Assembly (NCBI GenBank): GCA_000421325.1
Contig: ATWQ01000002.1
Location: 97,393-161,392 of the forward strand
DNA length: 64,000 nt
Direction: 5' to 3'
Source of the DNA: an alpha proteobacterium SCGC AAA536-K22
GTDB taxonomy: Bacteria > Pseudomonadota > Alphaproteobacteria > Puniceispirillales > Marisalimonadaceae
Of this stretch, positions 9,619-18,764 are shown one piece after another. Position 1 is the stretch's first letter. Every line of letters starts with the position of its first letter. Under the pieces are notes generated by a model that searched no databases, was not told where the DNA came from, and worked only from the letters and a program-made list of their open reading frames with translations. Position numbers and translations under genes: made by a program.

Positions 9619-10047
9619 TTAAATTTTATCTACTCTTATACTATGTCTTCCTGCCTCAAAATCTGTATTTAAAAATTCATTTACAATATCAATAGCCAAG
9701 TTGTCTTCCAGTACCCGACCACCTAATGCAAGTACGTTAGCATTATTATGTTTTCTACTTTTGGACGCCATTTCAATACTAGTACATAACGCTGCTCTTA
9801 TATGAGTAAATCTATTTGCTGCCATAGATATACCTATACCAGTACCACAAAATGATATTCCTTGTGAATTAGAATACGTTTTTAATTTATCTGATAAAAT
9901 TTTTGCATAATCAGGATAATCAACTGCATCAAGAGAAAAACATCCTAAGTCTTCTATAGTATAATTGTTTTTAATTAAAAAAACTTTAACTAATTCTTTC
10001 AGTTTATAGCCACCATGATCAGAAGCCAAAAAAATTGTTTTTAACAT
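9619..10047 (-). CDS. rpiB: ribose-5-phosphate isomerase B
   Basis: Interconverts ribose 5-phosphate and ribulose 5-phosphate, the latter being the RibB substrate made into riboflavin by the downstream genes. ASDHGGYKLKE (8-18) and FCGTGIGISMAANR (66-79, with Cys67 as the catalytic base position) identify the RpiB/LacAB family. Its 142 residues are the usual length. It precedes glyA, a standard pairing. A 92-base AT-rich gap separates it from the DUF1467 gene. Confidence 0.95.
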   Translation of the reverse strand: MLKTIFLASDHGGYKLKELVKVFLIKNNYTIEDLGCFSLDAVDYPDYAKILSDKLKTYSNSQGISFCGTGIGISMAANRFTHIRAALCTSIEMASKSRKHNNANVLALGGRVLEDNLAIDIVNEFLNTDFEAGRHSIRVDKI

Positions 10048-10139
10048 AAAATAACACCAATGATTTCCAAATAAAGATTTACCTTAGATAAACGCAAACT
10101 TCAATTTGAAAATAAATAAAAAGAAATTATAATTCGCAA

Positions 10140-10382
10140 CTAAATATTTTTTATAAAATTTTCTAATAAACCATACTCTACAATCCAAAAAATGCATGTT
10201 GATGGCAAAAAAGAAATTAAAAAAGATAAAATAAATTTAAGTTTTATGTTGGTTTTTATAGGAGCTGAGTTTGCATTTCCCTCCTCAGGATTTTCAACAA
10301 CTTTTACCCCAAAAGGAAGTGACATAAAAAAAACAATTAGCCACATCATTAGATGAACTAGAATGAAAGATACGATACTCAT
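10140..10382 (-). CDS. DUF1467 family small membrane protein
   Basis: An 80-residue protein with two predicted membrane helices (about 4-24 and 49-69) separated by a short polar loop. The N-terminal helix ends in FFMSLPFGVKVVENPEEG, which fits the DUF1467 family of alphaproteobacteria, typically found next to rnj and proS. No function is known for that family. It starts 8 bases after the rnj stop, so it is probably cotranscribed with it. Confidence 0.75.
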   Translation of the reverse strand: MSIVSFILVHLMMWLIVFFMSLPFGVKVVENPEEGNANSAPIKTNIKLKFILSFLISFLPSTCIFWIVEYGLLENFIKNI

Positions 10383-10390
10383 TTAAAACA

Positions 10391-12046
10391 CTATACTCTA
10401 TTAATGTGGACTTTGACTATTGGCCTTTTGGAAAAAGTTGACTTAAACTCACGCCTAACTAACTTTGAAATTTGACTAATTAGCTCTTCATCTAAAATTT
10501 CTGGATCGCAAGAAAGATTTTCAATAAAATCCTCTATTTTTAAAGATATATCAATTAAAACATTATCTACAATACTATTATCAGACACCCCAATTTGAGA
10601 AATTTGAGGGGTAATTACAAGATACCCATCTTTATCAATTACAATAGAAATAGTAACAAATCCATTCCATAAAGAGTGTCTTCTAGTAATAAACCTCTCA
10701 TTATTAATTGGTATTATTTCGCCTGCATCATATACGTGTGTAACAAAATCAAATCTAGAAACAATATTTGGTGCATTCCCATTTAATTTTATTACTTCGC
10801 CATTTTTGGGTTTTATAACAAGGGGTACTTGACAATTATTCGCCAAATCTGAATGCGCCTCGATATGTTCTCTGGTACCATGAACTGGAATAGAAATCTT
10901 TGGCTTGATAAATGAGTACATCTCTATTAATTCGTCTCTAGAGGGATGTCCTGATACATGAACATTTTTATCATCATCCGTAACTATATTTATGCCTCTT
11001 TCTAAAAACCTATTCTGAACTTTTAAAATTGCATTTTCATTTCCTGGTATTTTTCTACTGGAAAAGATTATAGTGTCACCTTTTATAAGTTTTATAAATT
11101 TATCATTATCTTTAGAAATTCTAGAAAGTGCTGAGTTTGGTTCACCTTGTGAACCTGTAGAGATTATTAAAACATTAGACCTAGGAATAAGGTTAAAGTC
11201 TTTTAAAGATAATAATTCTGGAATATTTTTTAAATAGCCAACCTCTTTTGCTGCATCAATAGCTCTTAAAAGAGCTCTACCTACCACTAAAACAGATCTA
11301 TCAGTTTTTAATGCTATGTCTAAAAGTGACTTTATTCGACTTATGTTTGATGAAAAACAAGTTACAAGAACTGTATCATTACAATTCTTAATTGTATCTA
11401 ATAAACCGTCATATGCAAAGTTTTCAGAGGGAGTTTTTCCATCAACCAACGCGTTAGTTGAATCACATACCATTGCTAATATCCCATTTTCTCCTATAGA
11501 ACGAAAATTATCTATATTAGTTTTTTCATTTAGATTAATTGAGTTTTCTAATTTCCAATCACCTGTATGAAAAATGTCTCCCTGTTTTGTGGAAATTAAA
11601 ATTGAAACTGGGTCTGGAATTGAGTGTGAAGTTTGAATAGCCTTGATTTGAAAAGGGCCAATTATTAGTTGTTTATCAATAGTAAGTGTGTTTAATTCTA
11701 ATTTTTTTTCTTTATTATTTTCTTTTAATTTTCTTTTTAATAAAGCCATTGTAAATGATGTACCCCATATTGGACAATTAATATCATCTGCAAAATAAGG
11801 TATTGCTCCAATATGATCTTCATGACCATGAGTTAAGAATATTCCTAAAAACTTGTCACCTAAAGATTTGATAAATTTAAAGTCTGGTAATAATACATCT
11901 ATACCTAAATCTGTTTCGTCAGGAAATGAAATACCTAAATCTATTAAAATCCATTTATCTTCATAATGATACAAATTTGCATTCATACCTATTTCTTCAG
12001 ATCCCCCAACAGGTAAAAATAATAAATCAGATTTCTTCCAATGCAT
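10391..12046 (-). CDS. rnj: ribonuclease J
   Basis: Metallo-beta-lactamase-fold exo/endoribonuclease acting in RNA maturation and decay. The zinc motif HGHEDH is at residues 73-78, the beta-CASP region includes CDSTNALVDGKTPSE and ISTGSQGEPNSAL, and the C-terminal part has VSGHPSRDEL and PVHGTREH. At 551 residues it has normal length. The order birA-coaX-rnj is a conserved alphaproteobacterial cluster normally attached to the end of the nuo operon. The first catalytic residues and the start are clear. Confidence 0.96.
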   Translation of the reverse strand: MHWKKSDLLFLPVGGSEEIGMNANLYHYEDKWILIDLGISFPDETDLGIDVLLPDFKFIKSLGDKFLGIFLTHGHEDHIGAIPYFADDINCPIWGTSFTMALLKRKLKENNKEKKLELNTLTIDKQLIIGPFQIKAIQTSHSIPDPVSILISTKQGDIFHTGDWKLENSINLNEKTNIDNFRSIGENGILAMVCDSTNALVDGKTPSENFAYDGLLDTIKNCNDTVLVTCFSSNISRIKSLLDIALKTDRSVLVVGRALLRAIDAAKEVGYLKNIPELLSLKDFNLIPRSNVLIISTGSQGEPNSALSRISKDNDKFIKLIKGDTIIFSSRKIPGNENAILKVQNRFLERGINIVTDDDKNVHVSGHPSRDELIEMYSFIKPKISIPVHGTREHIEAHSDLANNCQVPLVIKPKNGEVIKLNGNAPNIVSRFDFVTHVYDAGEIIPINNERFITRRHSLWNGFVTISIVIDKDGYLVITPQISQIGVSDNSIVDNVLIDISLKIEDFIENLSCDPEILDEELISQISKLVRREFKSTFSKRPIVKVHINRV

Positions 12047-12065
12047 TTAATTACTTTCTAGTTAC

Positions 12066-12860
12066 TTAAATTGATTTGTTTTTTAAATATAATTCAACTA
12101 ATCCAATTAGAGTTAAGTCATCAATTATCAGATCTATTGACCTTAGAGAGTCTTTAAATAAATGACTTAATCCGCCAGTGGCTATAATTTTATAATCAGA
12201 AAATTCATCTATAGATTTAATTTTATTTATCAAACCTTCAATCATAGAGACATAACCCCAAAATATTCCAGATTCCATAGCATTTATAGTATTTTTACCA
12301 ATAATTTTATCAATGTCAGTCAATGGTTTTAAAGAAATCCTCGGGAGTCTTGCTGCAGCTAGATATAGGGCTTCCAGTGATAAATTTACACCTGGAGCGA
12401 TAATTCCTCCATTATAACTTCCATCTTTACCAACTAAATCAAAAGTCGTGGCTGTTCCTAAATCGATTACTATTGCCGGAGATAACTCTAACTTCTTAGT
12501 TGCAAATGAATTAACCAAGCGGTCAGCACCTGCTTCGTTTGGGTTATCAATGTTAATTTTAATTCCAATATCAAAGTCATTTTCTCCAACAACAAATGAC
12601 TTAACCTTAAAATATTTTTTTATTAAAGATTTTATATTTAAAAGAGTTTCAGGAACTACTGATGCAATGCATACTCCAGTAATATCTTTTAATTCAAACT
12701 TAGATAAATTTAACATTTGTAAAAGCCAAGGATAGTATATATCTGCAGTTCTTTTAGAATTATTATTAATTCGCCAACAACCTTTTTGGTGTATATTTTT
12801 GTTATAAGAATATAGGGCAAATACTGTATTTGTATTTCCACAATCAATAGCTAATATCAT
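12066..12860 (-). CDS. coaX: type III pantothenate kinase
   Basis: First step of coenzyme A synthesis. Recognised from MILAIDCGNTNTVFALY (1-17, ASKHA-fold phosphate loop), GADRLVNSFATKKL and VIDLGTATTFDLVGKDGSYNGG, then a GGLSHLF-type C-terminal site. The 264 residues are family length. Its start overlaps the birA stop by 4 bases and rnj follows 19 bases after it. Confidence 0.95.
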   Translation of the reverse strand: MILAIDCGNTNTVFALYSYNKNIHQKGCWRINNNSKRTADIYYPWLLQMLNLSKFELKDITGVCIASVVPETLLNIKSLIKKYFKVKSFVVGENDFDIGIKINIDNPNEAGADRLVNSFATKKLELSPAIVIDLGTATTFDLVGKDGSYNGGIIAPGVNLSLEALYLAAARLPRISLKPLTDIDKIIGKNTINAMESGIFWGYVSMIEGLINKIKSIDEFSDYKIIATGGLSHLFKDSLRSIDLIIDDLTLIGLVELYLKNKSI

Positions 12861-13597
12861 GACAAATTATCAAATGGAAAGGTGACAGATTCTACAGAAT
12901 AATAATCACAAATACTAGATCCAACTTTAACTTGCAAGCTACCTCTTTCACCTAACCCTAAGAAGATACCTTTTATTTGAATGTTAGACGAATTAAGTGT
13001 CAAGTTGATAACCTTTTCTTTATTTCTAATATTAGAATTTATTTTCTCTTTAAAATAAAAAAAATCTTTATCTTGCCAAGTAGAATAATTATGAAAAATT
13101 TTATTTAATATTTTATAAGAAATATGTTCCAGAGACATTTTATTTAAAATATGGTCACTCAGTTTAGTTGTTTTCCATTTAGTTACGTTTTTCGGAGTTT
13201 TCAAAATATTTAAACCTATACCAAAAATGATAAAATTATCAAAAGCCTCTAACAAAACTCCAGAAATTTTTTTATTGTTAACTAATACATCATTTGGCCA
13301 TTTTAATTCAATATTATTACGATTTACACCAAAATCAACTAAAGTTTCTAATATTGAATATCCTATTAATAACGATAATTGATGCCAAACTTTCTTATCC
13401 TTTTTGGGTCTAAAGATAGATGATAAAAATAGATTGCCTTCTAAAGATTCCCATTTATTCTTATTCCTGCCTCTTCCATTAGTTTGTACATAAGATAAAT
13501 ATGAAGTTCCTTCAAGTGATCCATTTATAGCTTCTTTTCTAGCTACATCATTTGTACTAGAACAAGTTTTTAAAATATTTAAACTTATATTAATCAA
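12857..13597 (-). CDS. birA: biotin--[acetyl-CoA-carboxylase] ligase
   Basis: Attaches biotin to carboxylase carrier domains. GRGRNK (41-46) is the biotinyl-AMP loop and LKWPNDVLVNNKKISG (98-113) the substrate lysine motif. At 246 residues it lacks the N-terminal DNA-binding domain of E. coli BirA, so it is the monofunctional type. The start is TTG at 13597, chosen because AGGA stands 8 bases upstream and the conserved N-terminal strand begins there. It overlaps coaX by 4 bases. In relatives it directly follows nuoN; here it follows a NuoL-like gene. Confidence 0.92.
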   Translation of the reverse strand: MINISLNILKTCSSTNDVARKEAINGSLEGTSYLSYVQTNGRGRNKNKWESLEGNLFLSSIFRPKKDKKVWHQLSLLIGYSILETLVDFGVNRNNIELKWPNDVLVNNKKISGVLLEAFDNFIIFGIGLNILKTPKNVTKWKTTKLSDHILNKMSLEHISYKILNKIFHNYSTWQDKDFFYFKEKINSNIRNKEKVINLTLNSSNIQIKGIFLGLGERGSLQVKVGSSICDYYSVESVTFPFDNLS

Positions 13598-13626
13598 AAA
13601 AATTCCTTTTTTTTAATAATCAATCT

Positions 13627-15321
13627 TTAATTGCTAGAAGAAAGATAAGATGAATAATATTTAAAAAATTTATTATGCTTTATTCTTATATTATTTCCAA
13701 ATTTTGGAATTAGAACATAATTAAATATAGATAACGATATCCCAAATAAACAAATTAAATTTGTTTGATCTATAAACCAGTCATGTGTTTGATTTTCATG
13801 ACTTAAAGCAAAATCTGAGTTAAAATTTAATACTAAATTCCAAAAATACTCAGGGATTGGACCAGAGAATAGATTGTTTAAGAACCAGCCAGAAAAAATT
13901 AAACATGTTGCTAGCAAAAGAAGAATTATTTTTGTTAGAAACATATTTTCGTTAATTTTATTATACAAATGTATATTACAATTATTTTGACACCAAAACA
14001 CAATTAATATGTTCTTAAATAAAGTATAAGAAAATAAAAAAAAATAAAAAAGACAGATAATTATAGAAAAAAACATAAACGTTTCATTCAATGTTTGGAG
14101 TGAAGAAATAATTAATTTTTTAGAGTAAAAACTGGAGAAAAAAGGAACGCCTATTAATGATAATGAAGCAGTTAAAGTTAATAAAAACGTAAAAGGAGTT
14201 TTAATTAATAGTAATCCCATTTTATCTATTTGATGTTCACCATTAAGTTTTGTTATTATAATACCATAACTTAAAAAAAGCATTGTTACCGATAATGTAG
14301 AAGTCAATAAATAAAAAAATGCCCCATTATATACTTTTAAACCAATCATAAAAACTATTATGCTAAATTGAGAAGAAGCAACGTATACGGTTAAACTTTT
14401 TAAATTTTTAGACTTAAATATCAAAATAGTAAAAATTATTATAAAAATAAATCCAAGCAAAGTAATTACATTTAAAAAATTTGAATATGTCTCAGTCAGT
14501 GGTAAAAATCTCAAGATCAAATAAATCCCAGAAGGTAAAAATATTCCTGAATATATTAAAGCCGATATAGAGGAATTAATTTTTAAAAAGTGATAACTTG
14601 AACTTCCTATAAAAAACTGTCTGCACCTAAATAAGAAAGATAAAAATAAAACACATAAAATTAATTCAAAAACTGTAAGTTCTAGATCAAGCAACATTAA
14701 TTTATTATTTTGTCCAAGATAACTACTTTCAAAAATAACGTCAAAATCAATCGAATTTGTATACGAGTAGAGGAAAAACAAACATAAAAAAATGCCTAAG
14801 TCTGATACTCTATTATAAAGAAAAACATTGTCGTTACCTTTTAAATCTTCTTTTTTTTGAAAAAGGTTAGTTAAAAAATAACATGATACCATTATTATTT
14901 GCCAACCTAAAAATAATTGAATTAAATTATTAGACGATACTAAAGTTAAAGAACCAAATATTGATAGAGATGAATATTTAATTATTTTTAAATCAACTTT
15001 ATTATCTTTATAAAAATTTATTGAGTAAATTATGAATATGGTGGCGACTAAAGTTATAATAATTAGTAATCCGGAAACAAATAAATCTAATCTTAAAGAC
15101 CAATCTATTAAAAGTTTTTCTAATTTTAAAATTGGATAATAATATAGAGGTAGATCATTTTCAAAGTCTAGTAACTTTAGAAATAAATATGTACTTAGTA
15201 CAAATGATGAACTCATTAAAGCAGTATGCAAAATATATAACAATTTTACATTTTTAATTTTATCCGAGAACTGAAAAATTAAAAAGCTCAGTAAAGGGAA
15301 AATAAATATTAATATTTCCAT
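13627..15321 (-). CDS. divergent NuoL/Mrp-antiporter-like membrane protein, key residues lost
   Basis: A 564-residue protein of about 14-16 hydrophobic segments. Similarity to complex I subunit NuoL is visible at LIQLFLGWQ (134-141), NRVSDLGIFL (170-179), SALIYSGIFLPSGIYLILR (253-271) and the late SLIGVPFFSSFYSKK. The hallmark residues of proton-pumping members are changed: the GWE glutamate is Gln141, the transmembrane lysine of GKSAQ is replaced in FRCRQ (Arg232), and the histidine of SALIHAATMV is Tyr257. No other nuo gene is near. It lies between nqrF and birA, where nuoL-M-N would stand. It may be a relict or repurposed subunit; a DabB-like role is less likely because no dabA is adjacent. 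Confidence 0.6.
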   Translation of the reverse strand: MEILIFIFPLLSFLIFQFSDKIKNVKLLYILHTALMSSSFVLSTYLFLKLLDFENDLPLYYYPILKLEKLLIDWSLRLDLFVSGLLIIITLVATIFIIYSINFYKDNKVDLKIIKYSSLSIFGSLTLVSSNNLIQLFLGWQIIMVSCYFLTNLFQKKEDLKGNDNVFLYNRVSDLGIFLCLFFLYSYTNSIDFDVIFESSYLGQNNKLMLLDLELTVFELILCVLFLSFLFRCRQFFIGSSSYHFLKINSSISALIYSGIFLPSGIYLILRFLPLTETYSNFLNVITLLGFIFIIIFTILIFKSKNLKSLTVYVASSQFSIIVFMIGLKVYNGAFFYLLTSTLSVTMLFLSYGIIITKLNGEHQIDKMGLLLIKTPFTFLLTLTASLSLIGVPFFSSFYSKKLIISSLQTLNETFMFFSIIICLFYFFLFSYTLFKNILIVFWCQNNCNIHLYNKINENMFLTKIILLLLATCLIFSGWFLNNLFSGPIPEYFWNLVLNFNSDFALSHENQTHDWFIDQTNLICLFGISLSIFNYVLIPKFGNNIRIKHNKFFKYYSSYLSSSN

Positions 15322-15405
15322 ATATTAATTCTAACATTTTAATATCAAAATATTTAAATAAAAAATCCTAATTATTTCAAATGTATAATGGAATTAATTA
15401 AATAG

Positions 15406-16626
15406 TTATCCACCAAAATCGTCAAGCATAATATCTTCCTTATCAACACCTAGGTCAAGAAGCATATTAGTTACGCATTGATTCATGATTGGAGGACCAC
15501 ACATATAATACTCACAGTCCTCTGGCGCTGGATGGTCTTTTAGATATTGTTCAAATAAAACATTATGTATAAAACCAGTATGCCCTTTCCACTTATCTTC
15601 AGGCATTGCGTCTGATAGGGCGACATGCCAACTAAAATTAGAATTTTCTTTATCTAATTTATCAAAATCTTCTACGTAAAACATTTCTTTCTTTGACCTG
15701 GCACCATACCAAAAGGTAACTTTGCGATTTGTCTTAATTCTATTAAACTGATCAAAAAGGTGACTACGCATCGGAGCCATACCAGCTCCACCTCCAATAA
15801 AAACCATTTCTTTATCAGTTTCTCTAGCATAAAACTCACCAAAAGGACCAGATATCACTACTTCGTCACCTGCCTTTAAATTAAAGATGTAAGAGGACAT
15901 TTTACCTGCTGGAATACCCGAAGATCCAGGTGGAGGAGATGCTATTCTAACATTAAGCATAACTATACCTTTTTCAGCAGGACAATTAGCCATAGAATAA
16001 GCTCTTTCAATTGGTTCATTACTTTCAGCATTGAAATCCCAAATTTTAAACCTGTCCCAATCTTCATGATATTGTTTGTCCACTTCAAAGTCCTTGTAAG
16101 ACAATGAATATTTTGGGGCCTCTATTTGTATATAACCACCAGCACGAAAGTTTACATCTTCACCTTCTGGTAACTCTAATATTAATTCCTTGATAAAAGT
16201 TGCAACGTTATCGTTGCTTCTAACCTTACATCTCCATTTTCTTACACCAAAAACTTCTTCCGGAACTTCGATTTGCATATCTTGTTTAACCGCAACTTGG
16301 CAAGATAGTCTGTCACCACAAGATGCTTCTCGTTTGTTTATATGGCCAAGTTCAGTTGGGAGTATTGATCCACCACCTGCGTGAACTTTAACCCTACATT
16401 GAGCACATGTTCCACCACCACCACAGGCTGAAGGTACGAAAAGTTTTTCAGCGGCTAAAGTTTGTAATAATTTACCCCCCGCTGGAACTGTCACAGTTTT
16501 TTCACCATTAATAGTGATGCTAACATCACCAGAAGAAACTAATTTACTTCGGGCTAGTACAATTATTGAAACTAAAGTCAATACTATCATTGTAAAAAGA
16601 GTTATACCGAGAATAAAAGTGTCCAT
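15406..16626 (-). CDS. nqrF: Na+-translocating NADH-quinone reductase subunit F
   Basis: NADH-oxidising entry subunit of NQR. One N-terminal membrane helix (about 4-25) is followed by a ferredoxin domain with Cys68, Cys74, Cys77 and Cys109 for the [2Fe-2S] cluster. The reductase part has the FAD motif [20 protein letters not shown] for NAD and CGPPIMNQC near the end, closing in DDFGG. At 406 residues it is normal length. It is the last nqr gene, 12 bases after nqrE. GC is locally higher than in its neighbours, as expected for a highly expressed conserved subunit. Confidence 0.97.
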   Translation of the reverse strand: MDTFILGITLFTMIVLTLVSIIVLARSKLVSSGDVSITINGEKTVTVPAGGKLLQTLAAEKLFVPSACGGGGTCAQCRVKVHAGGGSILPTELGHINKREASCGDRLSCQVAVKQDMQIEVPEEVFGVRKWRCKVRSNDNVATFIKELILELPEGEDVNFRAGGYIQIEAPKYSLSYKDFEVDKQYHEDWDRFKIWDFNAESNEPIERAYSMANCPAEKGIVMLNVRIASPPPGSSGIPAGKMSSYIFNLKAGDEVVISGPFGEFYARETDKEMVFIGGGAGMAPMRSHLFDQFNRIKTNRKVTFWYGARSKKEMFYVEDFDKLDKENSNFSWHVALSDAMPEDKWKGHTGFIHNVLFEQYLKDHPAPEDCEYYMCGPPIMNQCVTNMLLDLGVDKEDIMLDDFGG

Positions 16627-16638
16627 TTATTTTAATCC

Positions 16639-17320
16639 TTAAAGTTTAACACCAGAAAAACACATAAAAGCCATAGCCATTAATCCAGCAGTGATAAATG
16701 TGATACCTAAGCCTTGTAGACCATCAGGAATATCACTATATTTTAATTTTTCCCTTACACCAGCCATTGTAGCGATAGCTAAGGCCCATCCAAAACCAGA
16801 AGCAATTCCATAAGTTGTTGCCTCTGAAAAATTATAATCTCTTTCAACCATAAATAATGAGCCACCTAATATTGCACAATTAACTGTTATTAATGGTAAG
16901 AAAATACCTAATGCATTGTATAATGGCGGAAAATATTTGTCTAAAATCATCTCTAAAATTTGAACTAAAGCTGCTATAACACCAATGTAAGATATCAATC
17001 CTAAAAATGTCAAATCAACATTAGGAAATCCAGCCCAAGCAAGAGCTCCAGGCTTAAGTAAATAAGATAATATTATATTATTAGCTGGAACAGTTATGGA
17101 TTGAACTATCATTACTGAAATTCCTAAACCTATAGCCGTAGAAATTTTTTTTATAGCTGGAACAGTTATGGATTGAACTATCATTACTGAAATTCCTAAA
17201 CCTATAGCCGTAGAAATTTTTTTTTGATACAGCAATAAATGTACACATACCAAGAAAAAAAGATAGTGCTAGGTTTTCAACAAATATCGCTTTTACAGCT
17301 AATGAAATCAAAGCTTCCAT
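16639..17320 (-). CDS. nqrE: NQR subunit E, frame broken and carrying a 24-codon duplication
   Basis: Integral membrane subunit that with NqrD holds the intramembrane iron-sulfur cluster. From the ATG at 17320 the product begins [20 protein letters not shown] with Cys26 (one cluster ligand); the second, in [11 protein letters not shown], is in the downstream part. Two lesions occur together. An A9 run at 17225-17217 needs eight A to keep frame, so translation derails after AVSKK. A 72-base unit (17082-17153 and 17154-17225) is tandemly duplicated, repeating one helix ([16 protein letters not shown]). With one A removed the gene gives 226 residues; without the duplicate it would be 202, the usual size. 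It overlaps nqrD by one base (TAATG). Confidence 0.9.
17082..17225. repeat. 72-bp tandem duplication inside nqrE
   Basis: Copy 1 is 17082-17153 and copy 2 is 17154-17225. They are identical except for the last base (a versus t). The unit is 24 codons and encodes one transmembrane segment of NqrE plus its flanks. Perfect identity implies a very recent event or an assembly/PCR artefact. Each copy ends in a poly-T tract (A-run on the sense strand) of 8 or 9 bases, a plausible slippage or recombination point. Confidence 0.95.
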
Positions 17321-17976
17321 TAATGGACCTCTAGTGATTGTATCTTATACTCACGAGCTTCAACTTGCGATTTTTTCCATGACCGCACACCCCAAATTAA
17401 AAAACCTATTATAAAAAAAGCGGATGGAGGCAATAATAATAGACCATTTGGAACATACCATCCACCATTATTCACTGGATCTAAAATAGTAATACCAAAT
17501 AAAGTACCTGATCCAAAAAGTTCTCTAACTACCCCTACGCACATTAATAGTAAGCTATAACCTAATCCATTTCCAACACCATCAACAAATGAATTAAAAG
17601 GAGTGTTTTTCATAGCAAAAGCTTCTGCTCTTCCCATAACAATACAGTTTGTTATTATTAAACCTACAAAAACAGATAAAGTTTTTGATATCTCATAAGC
17701 ATAAGCTTTTATTATTTGGTCAACAAGAATAACAAGAGAGGCTATTATAACCATCTGGACTATAATTCTAATAGAATTTGGTATATAATTTCTAAGAAAT
17801 GAAATAAACAATGAAGAAAATCCAGTAACAGCAATAACAGCTAGGGACATAACAAAAGCAACATTTAGAGAAGAAGTTACTGCTAAAGCAGAGCAAATAC
17901 CCAAAACCTGAAGCGTTATTGGATTATTATCAACTAGAGGATCGACTAGTAATTGTTTTCTAGTCTGAGACATCAA
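17320..17976 (-). CDS. nqrD: NQR subunit D
   Basis: Six-helix membrane subunit of Na+-NQR. Cys28 ([10 protein letters not shown]) and Cys111 ([14 protein letters not shown]) correspond to the two NqrD cysteines that ligate the intramembrane cluster shared with NqrE (Cys29 and Cys112 in Vibrio). The 218 residues are family length, and the frame is intact. It overlaps nqrC by 4 bases and nqrE by 1, so the subunits are probably translationally coupled. Confidence 0.96.
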   Translation of the reverse strand: MMSQTRKQLLVDPLVDNNPITLQVLGICSALAVTSSLNVAFVMSLAVIAVTGFSSLFISFLRNYIPNSIRIIVQMVIIASLVILVDQIIKAYAYEISKTLSVFVGLIITNCIVMGRAEAFAMKNTPFNSFVDGVGNGLGYSLLLMCVGVVRELFGSGTLFGITILDPVNNGGWYVPNGLLLLPPSAFFIIGFLIWGVRSWKKSQVEAREYKIQSLEVH

Positions 17977-18764
17977 GCCGCTCCATTTTTAAAATTGCTA
18001 AGAAATTTCTTAAAACCATCTTCACCCATCCAAAACTTTACCAGATTATCTACACCATTTGAAGTAAGTGTAGCACCTGCTAATGCGTCAATATGATGTT
18101 CTTTATATTTTTTAGTCTTGGCAACTTGAATCATTAATTCACCATTTTTATTATTTAATTTTTTGCCCTTCCATTGAGCTTTCCATTTTGGATTATCAAC
18201 TTCAGCCCCCAAACCAGGTGTTTCAGCATGTTGATAAAATTGAAGACCAAAAATGTCATTAAGATTATTTTCTAATGCTATAAACCCATATAATGTGGAC
18301 CACAAACCATATCCATGGATAGGAAGAATAACTTTATCTAGAGATCCATCATCTTTTTTTAGAAGATAAATAGTAGCATAATTAGTCCTTCTTCCTATAG
18401 ATGCAGGATCATTTTTTAGAGAAATACTAAGTAATGGATCTTGAGAAGCTTTTTTATCATCAAAAATGGATGGGTCAAATTTATCAGTAAATTTACCAGT
18501 ATTAAGGTCAACTACTAATGGTTGAAATGAAGAAAATGTTTTATTTACATCAATACCTTCATGATAAACACCTGCAACTTGTAAAATATTTTTTTGCTTA
18601 TCTATTGCTTTATTAACTTCTTGTATAGACTTAAGATTTACAGCGGCAAATGATACAACCATAGAACAAACAAAGCATAGAGCGGTTGCAACTATTACTG
18701 TTTTAACAATACCGTCAACTGGCATGTTTTTAAATTTTGTAAATATGTTATTCGAATTAGACAC
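17973..18764 (-). CDS. nqrC: NQR subunit C, FMN-binding
   Basis: Periplasmic flavoprotein subunit anchored by one helix (about 20-42). The covalent FMN site is AGATLTS (229-235), with Thr232 as the attachment residue; the consensus Ser of SGAT is Ala229, which still leaves the essential Thr. At 263 residues it is normal length. It overlaps nqrB by 8 bases and nqrD by 4. The flavin transferase ApbE that would modify it is encoded nearby at 21579-22598. Confidence 0.96.
   Translation of the reverse strand: MSNSNNIFTKFKNMPVDGIVKTVIVATALCFVCSMVVSFAAVNLKSIQEVNKAIDKQKNILQVAGVYHEGIDVNKTFSSFQPLVVDLNTGKFTDKFDPSIFDDKKASQDPLLSISLKNDPASIGRRTNYATIYLLKKDDGSLDKVILPIHGYGLWSTLYGFIALENNLNDIFGLQFYQHAETPGLGAEVDNPKWKAQWKGKKLNNKNGELMIQVAKTKKYKEHHIDALAGATLTSNGVDNLVKFWMGEDGFKKFLSNFKNGAA

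Noticed and set aside
13627..15321. DabB subunit of an inorganic-carbon transporter
   Set aside because: DabB is also NuoL-like, but no dabA is adjacent and the ion-path residues are lost; the locus position points to nuo ancestry.
17081..17320. A separate short gene of 79 codons
   Set aside because: Its first 34 codons are the NqrE N-terminus; the rest is the out-of-frame reading of the duplicated unit after the extra A.
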